This document shows, piece after piece, positions 42,578 to 52,507 of a DNA stretch of 64,000 nucleotides; position 1 is the stretch's first letter, and the number at the start of each line of letters is the position of its first letter. The notes beneath the pieces are model-generated. The model made no database searches, was not told the DNA's origin, and worked only from the letters and a program-made list of their open reading frames with translations. Made by a program: the position numbers and the translations under genes. Source of the DNA: Lumbricus terrestris (Eukaryota > Annelida > Clitellata > Crassiclitellata > Lumbricidae). The stretch covers positions 20,787,039-20,851,038 of the forward strand of contig OX457037.1 of assembly GCA_949752735.1 (NCBI GenBank). Direction: 5' to 3'.

Positions 42578-43680
42578 GGTACTTGTGGGTTTGACGACCA
42601 CACAGAAATAATAAATTCGATGAAAAATATTTCCTTACGAAATAGAAGCGAGATTTATTGCGTGAGGGTAGGTTAGGGCTCAGGTTAAGGGGGCGCGGAC
42701 ATTTCCCCCCCTGGACAAAACTCCCCCGGACAAAACCCCCCCGGACAAAACCCACCCGGACAATTCCCCCCCTGATTTAGCCTAGGACATTAACCCCCCC
42801 GGACAATTCCCCCCCCTTTGCTTCCATTTAGGCAAAAATGCGTTTAATCCAACTTCTATTAAATAACAATTATTTTTATCCATCCAGCTTTCATTTAAGC
42901 AAGAATATTTTCATCAATCCAGCTTCCATTTAAGCAAGAATATTTTCTTCAATCCAGCTTCCATTTAAGCAAGAATATTTTCATCAATCCAGCTTCCATT
43001 TAAGCAAGAATATTTTCATCAATCCAGCTTCCATTTAGGCAAGAATATATTCATCAATCCAGCTTCCATTTAAGCAAGAATATTTTCATCAATCCAGCTT
43101 CCATTTTAGCAAGAACATTTTCATCAATCCAGCTTCTATTTAAGTAAAAATTATTTTGTATCAATCCGGCTTCTATTTAGCAAGAAATCTTTTCATCGAT
43201 CCAACTTAGGACACTTAGGACCACCGTTTTATAGTAATACCACTTACACGCAATATGTTGACAGGGGTGGGGGAATTGTCCTACCCTGGGGGGGAATTGT
43301 CCGGGGGGGAATTGTCCGGGGGGGTTTTGTCCGGGGGGGGTTTTGTCCGGGGGTGTTTTGTCCAGGGGGGGGAAATGTCCTACACTCAGGTTAAGCGTCG
43401 TGAGGGTAGGTTAGGGTTAGTTTTAGGGTTACTGCAGTCATTCTGCTGAAATTGAAGCTGGATTGATGAAGAATAATTTTCAATGAAAAATTGATGAAAA
43501 ATATTTAGTGACAAAATAGAAACGGGATTTATCGAACAAATTCTTGTCTAAGCAGAAGCTGGATCGATTAAAAGGGTTCTGGACAAACTAGAAGTTGGAT
43601 TTATTAAAGATAACAACGCTACAACGTTAGTTCTTTCATCGAATTTATATTTCTGTGTGGTCGTCAAACCCACAAGTACC
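42578..43680. mobile_element. Inverted-repeat element, 1103 bp, 8 bp duplication
   Basis: Ends GGTACTTGTGGGTTTGACGA and its complement (about 55 bp of match), flanked by AGGACTGC at 42570-42577 and 43681-43688. It contains the 698 bp GGACAT-word element and diverged 35 bp units near 43445-43600. No gene. Confidence 0.9.
42690..43387. mobile_element. GGACAT-word element, third copy, 698 bp
   Basis: Starts GGGGCGCGGACATTTCC and ends GGAAATGTCCTACACTC, with an 8 bp duplication AGGTTAAG (42682-42689, 43388-43395) that extends to 11 matching bases. End arrays use both GGACAAAACCCCC and GGACAATTCCCCC words. The interior is a 35 bp array (42830-43200). Confidence 0.88.
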
Positions 43681-43959
43681 AGGACTGCAACTCCACCCCA
43701 CGCCTCCCAACTCGATCTCTTCTGATTAACGAATATCCCTCAATCTGGCATATAGGACCATCATGGTGTTTCTTAAGATGCGTTTCTGTCACAATTGCCA
43801 AGCTCAATCCATACCCTATCATCTCAGCATGGAGTGGTAGAGAGCATTTGGCTTAGCAATCGAGCAGGCATTGATGATATACATTCCTGGCAGGTCGGGG
43901 ACCGACAAAGTCGCGGAATAGAACACGGTTTCTGTGAAAAATAGACTGACGAAATTATT

Positions 43960-44730
43960 CATCCAGCTTCCATTTAATATATAAAATACCTTCACCCAGC
44001 TTCTATTTCTCAAGCTTTTTATCATTCATCCAGCTTCTATTTAATATATAAAATACCTTCATGCAGCGTCTATTTCTCAAGCGTTTTATTATTCATCCAG
44101 GTTCTATTTAATATATAAAAACCTTCATCCAGCTTCTATTTCTCAAGCGTTTTATCATTCATCCAGTTTCTATTAAATATATAAAATACCTTCATCCCGC
44201 TTCCATTTCTTAAGCGTTTTATCATTCATCCAGCTTCGATTTAATATATAAAATACCTTCATCCAGCCTCTATTTCTCAAGCGTTTTATCATTCATCCAG
44301 TGCTATTTCTCAAGCGTTTTATCAGTCATCAAGCTTCTATTTAATATATAAAATACCTTCATCCAGCTTCCATTTCGTAAGCGTTTTATCATTCATCAAG
44401 CTTCTATTTAAGATCTACAAAACCTTCAATCATCCAGCTTCCATTTCTTAAGCGTTTTATCGTTTTTTTGGCTTTAGAGATCGAAGCGGGATCAAGGTAT
44501 TTGATATATTAAATAGAAGGCTGGATAAATGATAAAACGCTTGAGAAATAGACGCTGCATGAAGGTATTTGATATATTAAATAGAAGCTGGATGAATGAT
44601 AAAACGCTTGAGAAATAGAAGCTGGATGAAGGTATTTTATATATTAAATAGAAGCGGGAGCAAGTTAATTTATTTCTTAAAAAGCAGCTGGATGGATGAT
44701 AAAACGCTTGAGAAATGAAAGCGGGATGAA
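43960..44730. repeat. 66 bp higher-order form of the minisatellite, both orientations
   Basis: From 43960 to 44470, units alternate TTCATCCAGCTTCTATTTCTCAAGCG and a half ending TTTAATATATAAAATACC. From 44490 to 44730 the same appears inverted. The hAT at 44734 inserted in the inverted part, and the array resumes at 47148. Confidence 0.88.
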
Positions 44731-44733
44731 GGT

Positions 44734-47139
44734 TAGGGTGCATCAAACGCCCCGTAATTATTAAAAAAACTTTCAAAAGTTTTTGTCCCTAATTCACTTC
44801 TTTTCCTATCACTAAAAAAGTTTGTTTCCCAAAATTTGAGAATTTTCTGACATATTCTAGGTATCCCACCACCCAGCAACTGAAGTTTTACAATGGCGAA
44901 CACACTGAACAGATTATGCATTATTATGCTGAAACAAGACTTTAAAGATAGGTCCAATAGTTCTTAACATTATCTGTGCTGTATTAGCCAAGAGCCATCT
45001 TCAGAAGTATTGCAAAGTATTGCAAAGATTCTTAGAAGTGAACATAATTATTTATTATTACTATTGTAAAAACATTTATGTTGCGATGCTATTACATAAC
45101 ACATGTCAAGCGGATATTGTCATTCGGAAGTTGGCTTGCGTTTGCGCGGATTGGATTGTCTCTGCCGGTCTTGTTCCACAACTTGAAGCACATCTTGATA
45201 ATGCTGTTCAGTCGTTGATGCTGACAGAAAATCCGAGCTGAGCTTCACTCCTCTCTCAGCACAGTCATTGATTACGTTGAGTGCTTCAATGTTTCTCATA
45301 GCAGTTTGATAGTCATTGCGGCTCCACCAGTTGGAAAGCTCTTCGTTGAGGAACTGAGTGTCAACTTGTAGTATTTCAAACATATACCACGAGTCAGTCC
45401 CTGCAAGATCGACAAGAGTTGTTGTAGCTGTTATTACATCTGGAAATTTAGGTTTCCCAAAGCCCGATCCAAACCTGTTCTGCGGCAATTGCAAGCGTTC
45501 TTCGTCGTTCAGTGTCTGGAACATTATTACTAAACAGTGCAAGTGTCACCATTTCTGCCGTTAAATACCACAAATGTCGTTTGAAGGCACGAACAGCACT
45601 CGCGGAGACCTGTGCATTCAGCAAGTCATATTGCAAGAATGATTTGTATAGCTTCAAGTCATTCCATGGCGCATCAGTCACCAAAATACAAGTCATCCAC
45701 CAATAGCTGTAAACCACTGCAGGGTCACAAAATTCACGAAGTCTCTCACTTTTGTGACCTGACGCTCTGTTGTTATTGTGTTGCCTGGAAGCTTTGCAAT
45801 ATGTTGCTAAAAAAAACATATCTTGATTGAATAAATGAATTTGACCATCCATCTGGCCTTGTGGAGTGCTCCAGGTCGCTTGAATGTGACTTTATCTCCT
45901 ACTTCTCCATCAAGAAACAAGAGGCAGAGTTCTGCAAATTCCTTATAGTCATCTCTACGAAAGGACAACAGTATACTGTGAACTATAAATCTGTCGAAAT
46001 TGTTCTCTGCAAATGTCAATGAATGGTTTCGCATTCTCACTGAACACATTATCATCGAAGCGTGATAGTCTTTCTGTTGCTGACCGATGTGTCTTGAGGA
46101 GATTGAAGTTCTTACGAAGCCTTGCAAATAATACCACCTTGGGTGATTTTGAAGTCTCAATTTGAAGATCTTCAAACACGTGTGTAAGAATTACTTCGCC
46201 AACGTGATGTCGACATCCTGACCAGAGAAGAGCTCGACCTAACCGCATCTGAAATAACACAAGCAGCAGTAGCGTGTCCTGTATTTGATCTGGTGGTGTC
46301 AAATGCCATGTTGACAATCGAGTCACTACATTGCCATGAGCGCATGCAGGAGATCAATGGTCAGATCAGCAATGATTTCCCCCGTTTTTCTCTGTGATTC
46401 CATTGCATAAGATGGCACACCGAGGAAGGAACTTCAGCTCTTTTGCATTCCCAACAACAATTGCAAGGCGCTCCTCCTTAATATTCTATTTGACAGCAAT
46501 GGCATTTGTTTGGGGTCCCAATGCAGTGTTAAAAGCTGTGGAGCAACCCATTGCTCTTTGCAAGCCGAAGCTATATTCTGTCCAACTTGACGCCTGGCTT
46601 TGTCAGTCGTTGCGTATGATGTAGAGACTTTTGTCACATCTCCTCCAGCCTCAGATATGAGTGCTTCAGTGTAGGCTGATTGTTGTGTTGGAGTCATTGA
46701 TCAGCATCTTAGGTAATATACTCCAGAAAAATATAATACAAATTAGAAAAAGCTAACACTTTGTCATTATTAAACCAAATGTTGCCGCTTGCCGCTAGCA
46801 CTTTGCTGCCAAACCAAGCCTTCTATGTTGAAACATAGAATAGTTAACTTCATATATCATAGAAAACACTGAACACTTAAAACATGAAACATATAGTAAC
46901 TATGATATATTTCTTTCCAGCCTAAAACAAGTAATGTTAAAACGCCATACAATCCGACAAATTCAATAAGTAATGTATGTCGAATGATAATTATGTACAT
47001 TTCAAAAAATGGAGGTGGGATACCTAAACATTTTTTTATTTTTATGCTTTTGGATCAGGGATATATTGGAGATAAAAGGAACAGTTTAAGCATAGGAACA
47101 ATGCATTTTGATAACTTTGGGGCGTTTGATGAAACCCTA
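44734..47139 (-). mobile_element. hAT transposon, 2406 bp, with decayed transposase
   Basis: Ends TAGGGTGCATCAAACGCCCC and, inverted, TAGGGTTTCATCAAACGCCC, with a perfect 8 bp duplication ATGAAGGT (44726-44733, 47140-47147). The minus strand encodes a broken transposase. It sits inside the minisatellite array, which continues on both sides. Confidence 0.9.
45120..46700 (-). pseudogene. hAT-like transposase, multiple frameshifts
   Basis: Consecutive minus frames overlap in different registers: 46697-46434 (EQWVAPQLLTLHWD), 46357-46172 (FDTTRSNTG), 46326-45955 (GCRHHVGEVILTHVFED, SPKVVLFARLRKNF), 46175-45807 (RRDDYKEFAELCLLFLDG, PGALHKARWMVKFIYSIK), 45852-45448 (RHLWYLTAEMVTLALF) and 45542-45120. 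The D-T-T-x-S-N-T-G and C-R-H-H elements would correspond to the second acidic residue and the CxxH of a hAT-type RNase-H fold. I know this protein type only as a widespread unnamed invertebrate family. At least four frameshifts. Confidence 0.65.
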
Positions 47140-47445
47140 ATGAAGGTATCCTATATACTAAATAGAAGCTGGATGAATGATAAAACGCTTGAGAAATGGA
47201 AACGGGTGGAAGGCATTTTATATACTAAATAGAAGCTGGATGAATGATAAAACGCTTGAGAAATGGAAGCAGGATGTTTTCGCGGAACTGTTTGCACGGG
47301 CTGTTTTGACGGCATAGTGTCGGGAACTGATATTTTCTGGGCTGTTTTGTCGTTGGGCGATTATGACGGGGCTACTTTGTCATAGGGCGATTATGACGGG
47401 GCTATTTTTACAGGGTGTTTTAACCGGGCTAATTCGACGAGTCAT

Positions 47446-48164
47446 CCCCAAATCTACCCTTTTTGGTTTCGCGTTTTTTGTCTAAAGAACTAGCGCCTAG
47501 TTAGGATTTTGTGTACTGTATAAAAAATATTTGACTATGTATACATATATTGGCTCCTTTGATGATGTACCTTTATTTTACAATGCTTTAACACCAAAAT
47601 ACGGATAGCAATTGGTCTATGAAACAATATTCTTATATTATTATTTTATGATGCGCTATTGAGAGACTAGAGATCGGTCTTGTCCCAATAGCAAATAAGA
47701 TAGTCTTCAAGCGTTTTCGAAACAATGGAAGGAGGCTAAGAGCTCAAGTCACAGTGCCTGCGGAAGATGGTTCCATTCAGAGGGGCAGACGTAGGCCCTA
47801 AGTAGCATCACACGAGCGGGGGACAACCAGAAGGCAATAGCAGCCTATGGGAGATGATGATGACGACGATGATGACGGTGCTGCTGCTGATGTTAGTGAT
47901 GATGACGATGCTGCTGCTTCTGATAATATTGATGAAATTGAAGACCAACAACACGAGAATACAATTAATGACGATCGTGAAGCTTTGTGTTTCAATTTAG
48001 AATAACTTTAGGATACTTTGCTTTTTCCATCTGGAAGGCCTTTTATAACCGAGGGTAGGCCTAACAATCGACGTGAAATGATGATCTAAAATTCTAAAGC
48101 GATTCTGGTAAAGTTGGCACCTGAAGCAGATTATATCATGCGATGATTGATGTTGATGTCGTCT
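47446..48164. other. Mostly unassigned; small acidic frame at 47847-48002
   Basis: An ATG at 47847 opens 52 codons that are mainly Asp, Glu and Ala, with a stop at 48000-48002. It derives from GATGATGAC repeats and may be only a microsatellite. No other feature. Confidence 0.35.
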
Positions 48165-48172
48165 ATTGTCGG

Positions 48173-48515
48173 CAGGGCCGTGTTTAACATAGGTCCATTC
48201 GGTGCTGTGCACCGAATGCCCGGAGGCCTGAGCCGATAGTTTTGTTGCTGTTGGCCAAAATGTCTTATGCGAGTGCAGCAAGTCTCAGTGTTACTTAGGC
48301 ATAGCCTTTTGTAAAATAAGTTAGTGCAAGAAAACATTAATTAAAAGTGTAGCTATGCCATAAAAACTCTTTTGTAGGATTATATAAATTTCTTTGTGAT
48401 ATATATTTATTTACACGTGGCCGTAGCTTTTGGAAAATCAACGGCCGCTCGAACGACACTATGCCCTGCGGTAACACTTTGCACCGACACTCGAGGAACC
48501 TTAAACACGGCCCTG
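48173..48515. mobile_element. hAT-type MITE, 343 bp
   Basis: Ends CAGGGCCGTGTTTAA and TTAAACACGGCCCTG, with a perfect 8 bp duplication ATTGTCGG (48165-48172, 48516-48523). No coding potential. It lies 44 bp before a probable host exon. Confidence 0.92.
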
Positions 48516-48559
48516 ATTGTCGGGTGCTAATTATTTTATGATTATGGATCGTGCTACAG

Positions 48560-48864
48560 GAACTGGATACAGTTCTGGTTGCTGCTGTGGAAGAACTGGT
48601 TGCTCCAGAAGAAGAAGGTCGTCCGGACCGTACTGATCGTTCTATTTCCGATCTTCGTCGCTGCAATACTCGTCGTGATGCGAGAAATATCCACACCCAA
48701 CACTACGTCTGATCCAATTAAATACCGCAGCTTCGGCTTAGCGGATAGCTACCTCGGTCCAGACAGGACTGGGCCTACAATCGTTGCTTACGTCCCTGGC
48801 TCGGCCCTCGTCTTGAGGATTGTGAATAGAGCAGCGACCATTATAGGAGCCACATCTATACCGA
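48560..48864 (+). CDS. Exon of an ABCA-type transporter
   Basis: Bounded by an acceptor (CTACAG, ending 48559) and a donor (GTATGT from 48865), 305 nt. It encodes NWIQFWLLLWKNWLLQKKK followed by a hydrophobic segment (VLIVLFPIFVAAILVV), then a soluble stretch with GLADSYLG and VAYVPGSALVL. WLLLWKN followed by a first transmembrane helix is the standard N-terminus of ABCA lipid transporters. Only this exon is in view; the ATP-binding domains must lie in later exons, not found in this window. No stop interrupts the exon, so it may belong to a live host gene with very long introns, or be a captured fragment. Confidence 0.75.
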
Positions 48865-49503
48865 GTATGTATTCAAAGTATTCTTATTAATAGTTCAGTA
48901 CTTGGAAGTGTGGGCGCGTTTTCCTAGTCAGGTGAGATGATCAACGGCTATGAGCGGAGTCGAGGGTTCTGCTGACAGAAAGCTGCTCAGTCAAAACAAA
49001 ACGTAGTAGGCCTAGATTCAAATCTATAGAGTTCAGTGTGCAGTATCGTACAGCAAGATATCAAGCGATGCATCATGCGGTATTGCGAAATTTATGGTAC
49101 GTTTTTTGTTCTAATTATAACCAAATAGCCATAACCACTCTTTTTATTGCATATTTATTATTGCTTAAAGTGACCATAACTAACGAAACGTCGTTTTACA
49201 CACGATACATATAGATTAGAGAAGCTAACCAAAATGCAAAAATTAGAGAGCTATTAAGGGACTACTGTTCCCTAGTATAAATGAGAAGACACAGCAACAT
49301 GCTGTACAGATATTTAAGGAAAAACATGTCTTAGCTATTCAATGCATCCGAGACTACTTCATTTCAAATAGCCAATAGGTCAGTAGGCCTATTATGTCCT
49401 TCCGAATTGCAGACTAATTGCATGACTACACACGGGCATCGTGGTCCTAATGCTTCTTTAAAGATCACCTTATCCATTATGAACTATCTGCAGCAGAGTC
49501 GTC
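48865..49503. other. Intron-like sequence, no gene
   Basis: Follows the ABCA exon donor. AT-rich, short frames only. Confidence 0.4.
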
Positions 49504-49926
49504 AGTAGTGGTAGAACGTTTCTTTAAAACCCTCACCACACCCCGCGATTCCTGGACCCCTCGACTTCTGGACCGTCTGCATTCCTGGACCGTATGGACT
49601 TCTGGACCGTCTGCATTTCTGGACCGTCTGCATTTCTGGACCGTCCGTGATTGTATGACATCAGCTATAATGGACACTGTCACAAACGGGCAGCAGACCC
49701 CTCCCCCACCTCCCCCCACAATGATTCGTCAGCACATTTTGCTTGTACAGCAGCAGCTGTAACCCACACCCCTCCAGGCAGTAGTAGATGCTTACCTCAG
49801 CTTGATGATATCATCTCGCGATTGTATGACATCAGCTGTAATGGCCACTCTCACAAACGGGCGGCAGACCCCTCCCCCACCTCCCCCACAATGATTCGTC
49901 AGCACATTTTGCTTGTACAGCAGCAG
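49504..49926. repeat. Iterons and a 180 bp duplication at the left end
   Basis: 49545-49645 holds tandem copies of a unit of about 17 bp (TTCTGGACCGTCTGCAT). A block of about 110 bp (GATTGTATGACATCAGC... to GCTTGTACAGCAGCAG) occurs at about 49647-49758 and again at about 49823-49925. Confidence 0.8.
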
Positions 49927-50107
49927 CAGCTGTTACAGCTGCTTAGTCATCATGCTTGCTCAGCATATTTTTATTTATAGAACATACACTGCTATATCAT
50001 TGCATGCACTATAAGACACGTAATATTTTAAACTATAAGAGTGATTCTCTTTTCATTAGTAGACATTTCATATTGAAACCTTCTAAAGAGCGACAACAGC
50101 GGTTGAT

Positions 50108-50440
50108 ATGTGTCCTAACATTACTAAATGCGAAATGGATGTTTGTGGAAACTACAGATGGGAATGCGTAATGTGTCAAGGCGAAGATGATGATGATGAT
50201 GATGCGAGCGTTCACATTGAAGATGAAAACGTTGTAAAGTATAGTACTATAAAACTTAAATCGGAGAATGAAAGACTGAAGAAATCTGTTATTTGTATAT
50301 TCTGTAAAGAAAAGCAAGTGCAGGCCTTATCTCTTCCGTGTGCGCATGTGAATATGTGCGACCCTTGTGCGGACATTGCAACACACTGCCCCTCGTGCGG
50401 CGAGCGCATCCTTGGAACTGTCAGAATATATCTTGTATAA
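50108..50440 (+). CDS. RING-finger protein of the Polinton
   Basis: 110 residues. An acidic run (EDDDDDDD) is near residue 27. A C3HC4 RING is at about residues 63-100: CIFC, CAHVNMC, C and CPSC, ending GTVRIYL, close to the RING of IAP-type ubiquitin ligases. Such genes occur in Polintons and related viruses, presumably acting on host defence or degradation; the target is unknown. The frame is intact. It overlaps the open frame of the ATPase at 50434-50440. Confidence 0.8.
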   Translation: MCPNITKCEMDVCGNYRWECVMCQGEDDDDDDASVHIEDENVVKYSTIKLKSENERLKKSVICIFCKEKQVQALSLPCAHVNMCDPCADIATHCPSCGERILGTVRIYLV

Positions 50441-50493
50441 AAACAACTCTGTACTTCAAAAGGTATTTACTTTTTAAATTGGATCCAACGTGG

Positions 50494-51093
50494 ATGCATC
50501 CATTCTCTGCAATAATCAGCGGACCCAGCGGATGTGGAAAAACCAACTTCACTTTACGATTTATAGATCATTTAGACTATATGGTGAAACCTGCAATAGA
50601 AAAAATTATCTGGTGTTTCGGTATATACCAAGAAATCTTTGATAAATACGCCCATGTACAATTTCACGAAGGTCTGCCCGACCTGGCTATTTTCGATGGC
50701 AAGCAAAAGACTCTGCTCATTTTAGACGATCTTATGAGTGAAACTGACGAGAGGGTTACCAAATTGTTTACAAAGATTAGTCATCATATGAACGTTTCTA
50801 TACTCTACCTGACGCAGAATCTTTTCTACAGCGGAAAGCACTCAAGAACAATCAGGTTGAATGCGCATTACTTTGTATTCTTCAAAAATGTTAGAGACAG
50901 CACGCAGGTTTCAATATTAGCACGACAGATGTTTCCCGGCAAGGCAAATTTCATGATAGAAGCCTTCCAAGATGCTACTATGGCGCCTTTCGGATATCTT
51001 TTGGTCGATCTGAGGCCGGAAAGTGATGAGCGGTGCCGCATAAGGACAAACATTTTCCCAGGCGAGACGCATTATGTTTATGTAAGGAAATGA
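50494..51093 (+). CDS. Polinton packaging ATPase
   Basis: 199 residues from the ATG at 50494. Walker A is GPSGCGKTN near residue 9, Walker B is LLILDDL near 72, and a sensor-like LYLTQNLF lies near 107. This is the A32-like branch of FtsK/HerA ATPases that pack DNA into capsids. The conserved-looking FKLDPTW just upstream is in the same open frame (from about 50434) but has no ATG, so the true start is unclear. It may have been upstream and lost, or be joined by splicing. No internal stop. Confidence 0.85.
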   Translation: MHPFSAIISGPSGCGKTNFTLRFIDHLDYMVKPAIEKIIWCFGIYQEIFDKYAHVQFHEGLPDLAIFDGKQKTLLILDDLMSETDERVTKLFTKISHHMNVSILYLTQNLFYSGKHSRTIRLNAHYFVFFKNVRDSTQVSILARQMFPGKANFMIEAFQDATMAPFGYLLVDLRPESDERCRIRTNIFPGETHYVYVRK

Positions 51094-51134
51094 ATATAAA
51101 CTCCTACTCGCGCCACTTCTCTCATTCAACCAAA

Positions 51135-51383
51135 ATGTCCGACCCCATTGAGGAGAAGTTTGCGAAACTTAGACTGCTTAAAGAATCTTCGCCTAAAGTA
51201 AGGAAAAGAATTTTAAAGGAATGTAATTCGTCTCTGCTTTGCTGCCTTTGCGAGTGTGCACTCAACATTTTAAAAGGAACGGTACTTTTGAAAGACGCTC
51301 AGAAGAAAAGACTCGGTCGATTCAAACACAAGCTGAGAAAGCTTGCATCCAAGAAGACGCGGGTTAAAATCAAGAAAGTATAG
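51135..51383 (+). CDS. Small basic Polinton protein
   Basis: About 82 residues, rich in Lys, with CCLCECALNILKG near the middle and a basic end. I recognise it as a protein commonly found next to Polinton capsid genes, possibly a DNA-condensing core protein. The stop at 51381-51383 is followed, in shifted registers, by sequence for a hydrophobic tail (QTGGFLGALLT in one frame). The C-terminus has probably been lost to frameshifts. Confidence 0.6.
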   Translation: MSDPIEEKFAKLRLLKESSPKVRKRILKECNSSLLCCLCECALNILKGTVLLKDAQKKRLGRFKHKLRKLASKKTRVKIKKV

Positions 51384-51481
51384 TGCAGACAGGCGGTTTC
51401 TTAGGAGCACTACTGACCCTGTACTTTCTTTACTGGGGACATTGCTGAGTAATAAAATCTAATAGGGAGCATACGAAGAAA

Positions 51482-52148
51482 ATGGTGCTGGTGGAGCCTA
51501 GACAGATAGAGAAATGGAAGGAGACGATGCTAGACAAAACATTATCGAAATTGGATACACATATGTACGATATTCTGCATAGAAATATTGCAGATGATGA
51601 TAAAGCCAAACTGTATACCAACAGTTTGAGTCGTTACTTTAACATTGACAAACCCAGCGTAGTCACAAAATTCGAATCCAAAGAAGAGGCTGCAGCGGCG
51701 GCGGCGGCAACCGAGGCTGTTGAATCTACCAAGAGCAGCAGCAGCAGCAGCACAGAGACACAAGTCTTGGAAACAGTTCCAAAGAAATGGAAAACACAGG
51801 CTGCACGTCTTTTTATCGCATATGAAGAGCAATCCCGACGTGGCCTGGACTTCTAAAGGCGAACTTATTTTAAAAGATGCAACTATTCCGAAAACGCATA
51901 TGGTCGATTTGGTGAACGATCTTATGAGAAAACGCACCACAGCTTCCCCACCCACCGGGTGCCGACTCTTGGCCGACGCTCTGAAAGACTCAAACATACC
52001 TCGCGAGCTGATAGGAAATCAAGAACGCTGGGCCTATATTAACGATTTCACAGACGAATCGACAGCAGTTACGCCAAAGAGCATTCACGATAAACAGCAG
52101 CTTCCGTCGTTGTCGTCATCTTCTTCTTCAGCCTGGCTGACTTACTGA
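51482..52148 (+). pseudogene. Polinton protein of unknown role, frameshifted
   Basis: Two frames, 51482-51856 and the frame ending at 52148, join by a frameshift near 51810. The N-terminal half has MVLVEPRQIEKW, then an Ala-rich and Ser-rich linker. The C-terminal half has a conserved-looking block (WTSKGELILKDATIP, LVDLVNDLMRKR, PRELIGNQERWAYI). It stands immediately before the integrase, with stop and start overlapping at 52148. I recognise the type as Polinton-specific but know no assigned function. Confidence 0.65.
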
Positions 52149-52507
52149 TGGAGTCGTACTTCGATCCCAAGACGCCCGGAAGCTTCGCCGGCTTGTCATC
52201 ATTTCAAAAACATTCTGACTTTAAAAATAAAGACGTTAAAAATTGGTTGATTAAACAAGATGCATACACGCTACATAAACCTGTTAGGCTTATCTTTAGA
52301 AGGCGAAAAACTTTCGCGCCAGGTATTGACAATCTGTGGCAAGCGGACTTGGCCGATCTTTCGGCATTGGCGAAACATAACGATAAAAATAAATACATTT
52401 TAACCTGTATAGATGTCTTGTCTAAATATGCCTGGGCTGTCCCGCTAAAAACAAAGTCCGGTGCGGATCTGACCGAAGCCTTTTCATTCATTCTTTTAGA
52501 TAGATAG
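52148..52507 (+). pseudogene. int: Polinton integrase, truncated
   Basis: 119 residues. An N-terminal region (SFAGLSSFQKH, DVKNWLIKQDAYTLHKPVR) and the first part of the DDE core (LWQADLADLS, TCIDVLSKYAWAVPL), then a stop at 52507 and unrelated sequence. The second D and the E are missing, so it is dead. It shows the N-terminal part that the other integrase (16600-17484) lacks. Confidence 0.85.

Larger units (their letters stand above)
39825..47445. mobile_element. Outer non-autonomous element with GCCCCGTC word arrays
   Basis: The left array (39825-39915) of words such as GCCCCGTCATAATCGCCC is the inverted match of the right array (47285-47445). Inside lie at least six other elements plus 35 bp repeats facing inward from both ends. 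Boundaries are approximate and no target duplication was resolved. Removing the nested elements would leave about 2 kb. Confidence 0.6.
49504..52507 (+). mobile_element. Second Polinton remnant (left end to truncated integrase)
   Basis: Starts near AGTAGTGGTAG with an iteron-bearing terminal region, then five plus-strand Polinton genes in a row: RING protein, packaging ATPase, basic protein, a frameshifted gene and an integrase cut off at 52507. Polymerase, capsid and the right terminal repeat are absent. The family differs from the 0.9-17.8 kb Polinton, since its ATPase is on the same strand as the integrase. Confidence 0.75.

Noticed and set aside
44727..47146. 6 bp duplication TGAAGG for the 44.7-47.1 kb element
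   Set aside because: Shifting the ends by one base gives an 8 bp duplication (ATGAAGGT) and hAT-like TAGGG tips, a better fit.
35640..47275. Regular 35 bp arrays as a CRISPR locus
   Set aside because: Units abut with no unique spacers, the genome is eukaryotic and no cas-like gene is present; this is a minisatellite.
47847..48002. Acidic 52-residue frame as a gene
   Set aside because: Derived from GAT/GAC repeats, with no neighbours or splice context to support it.
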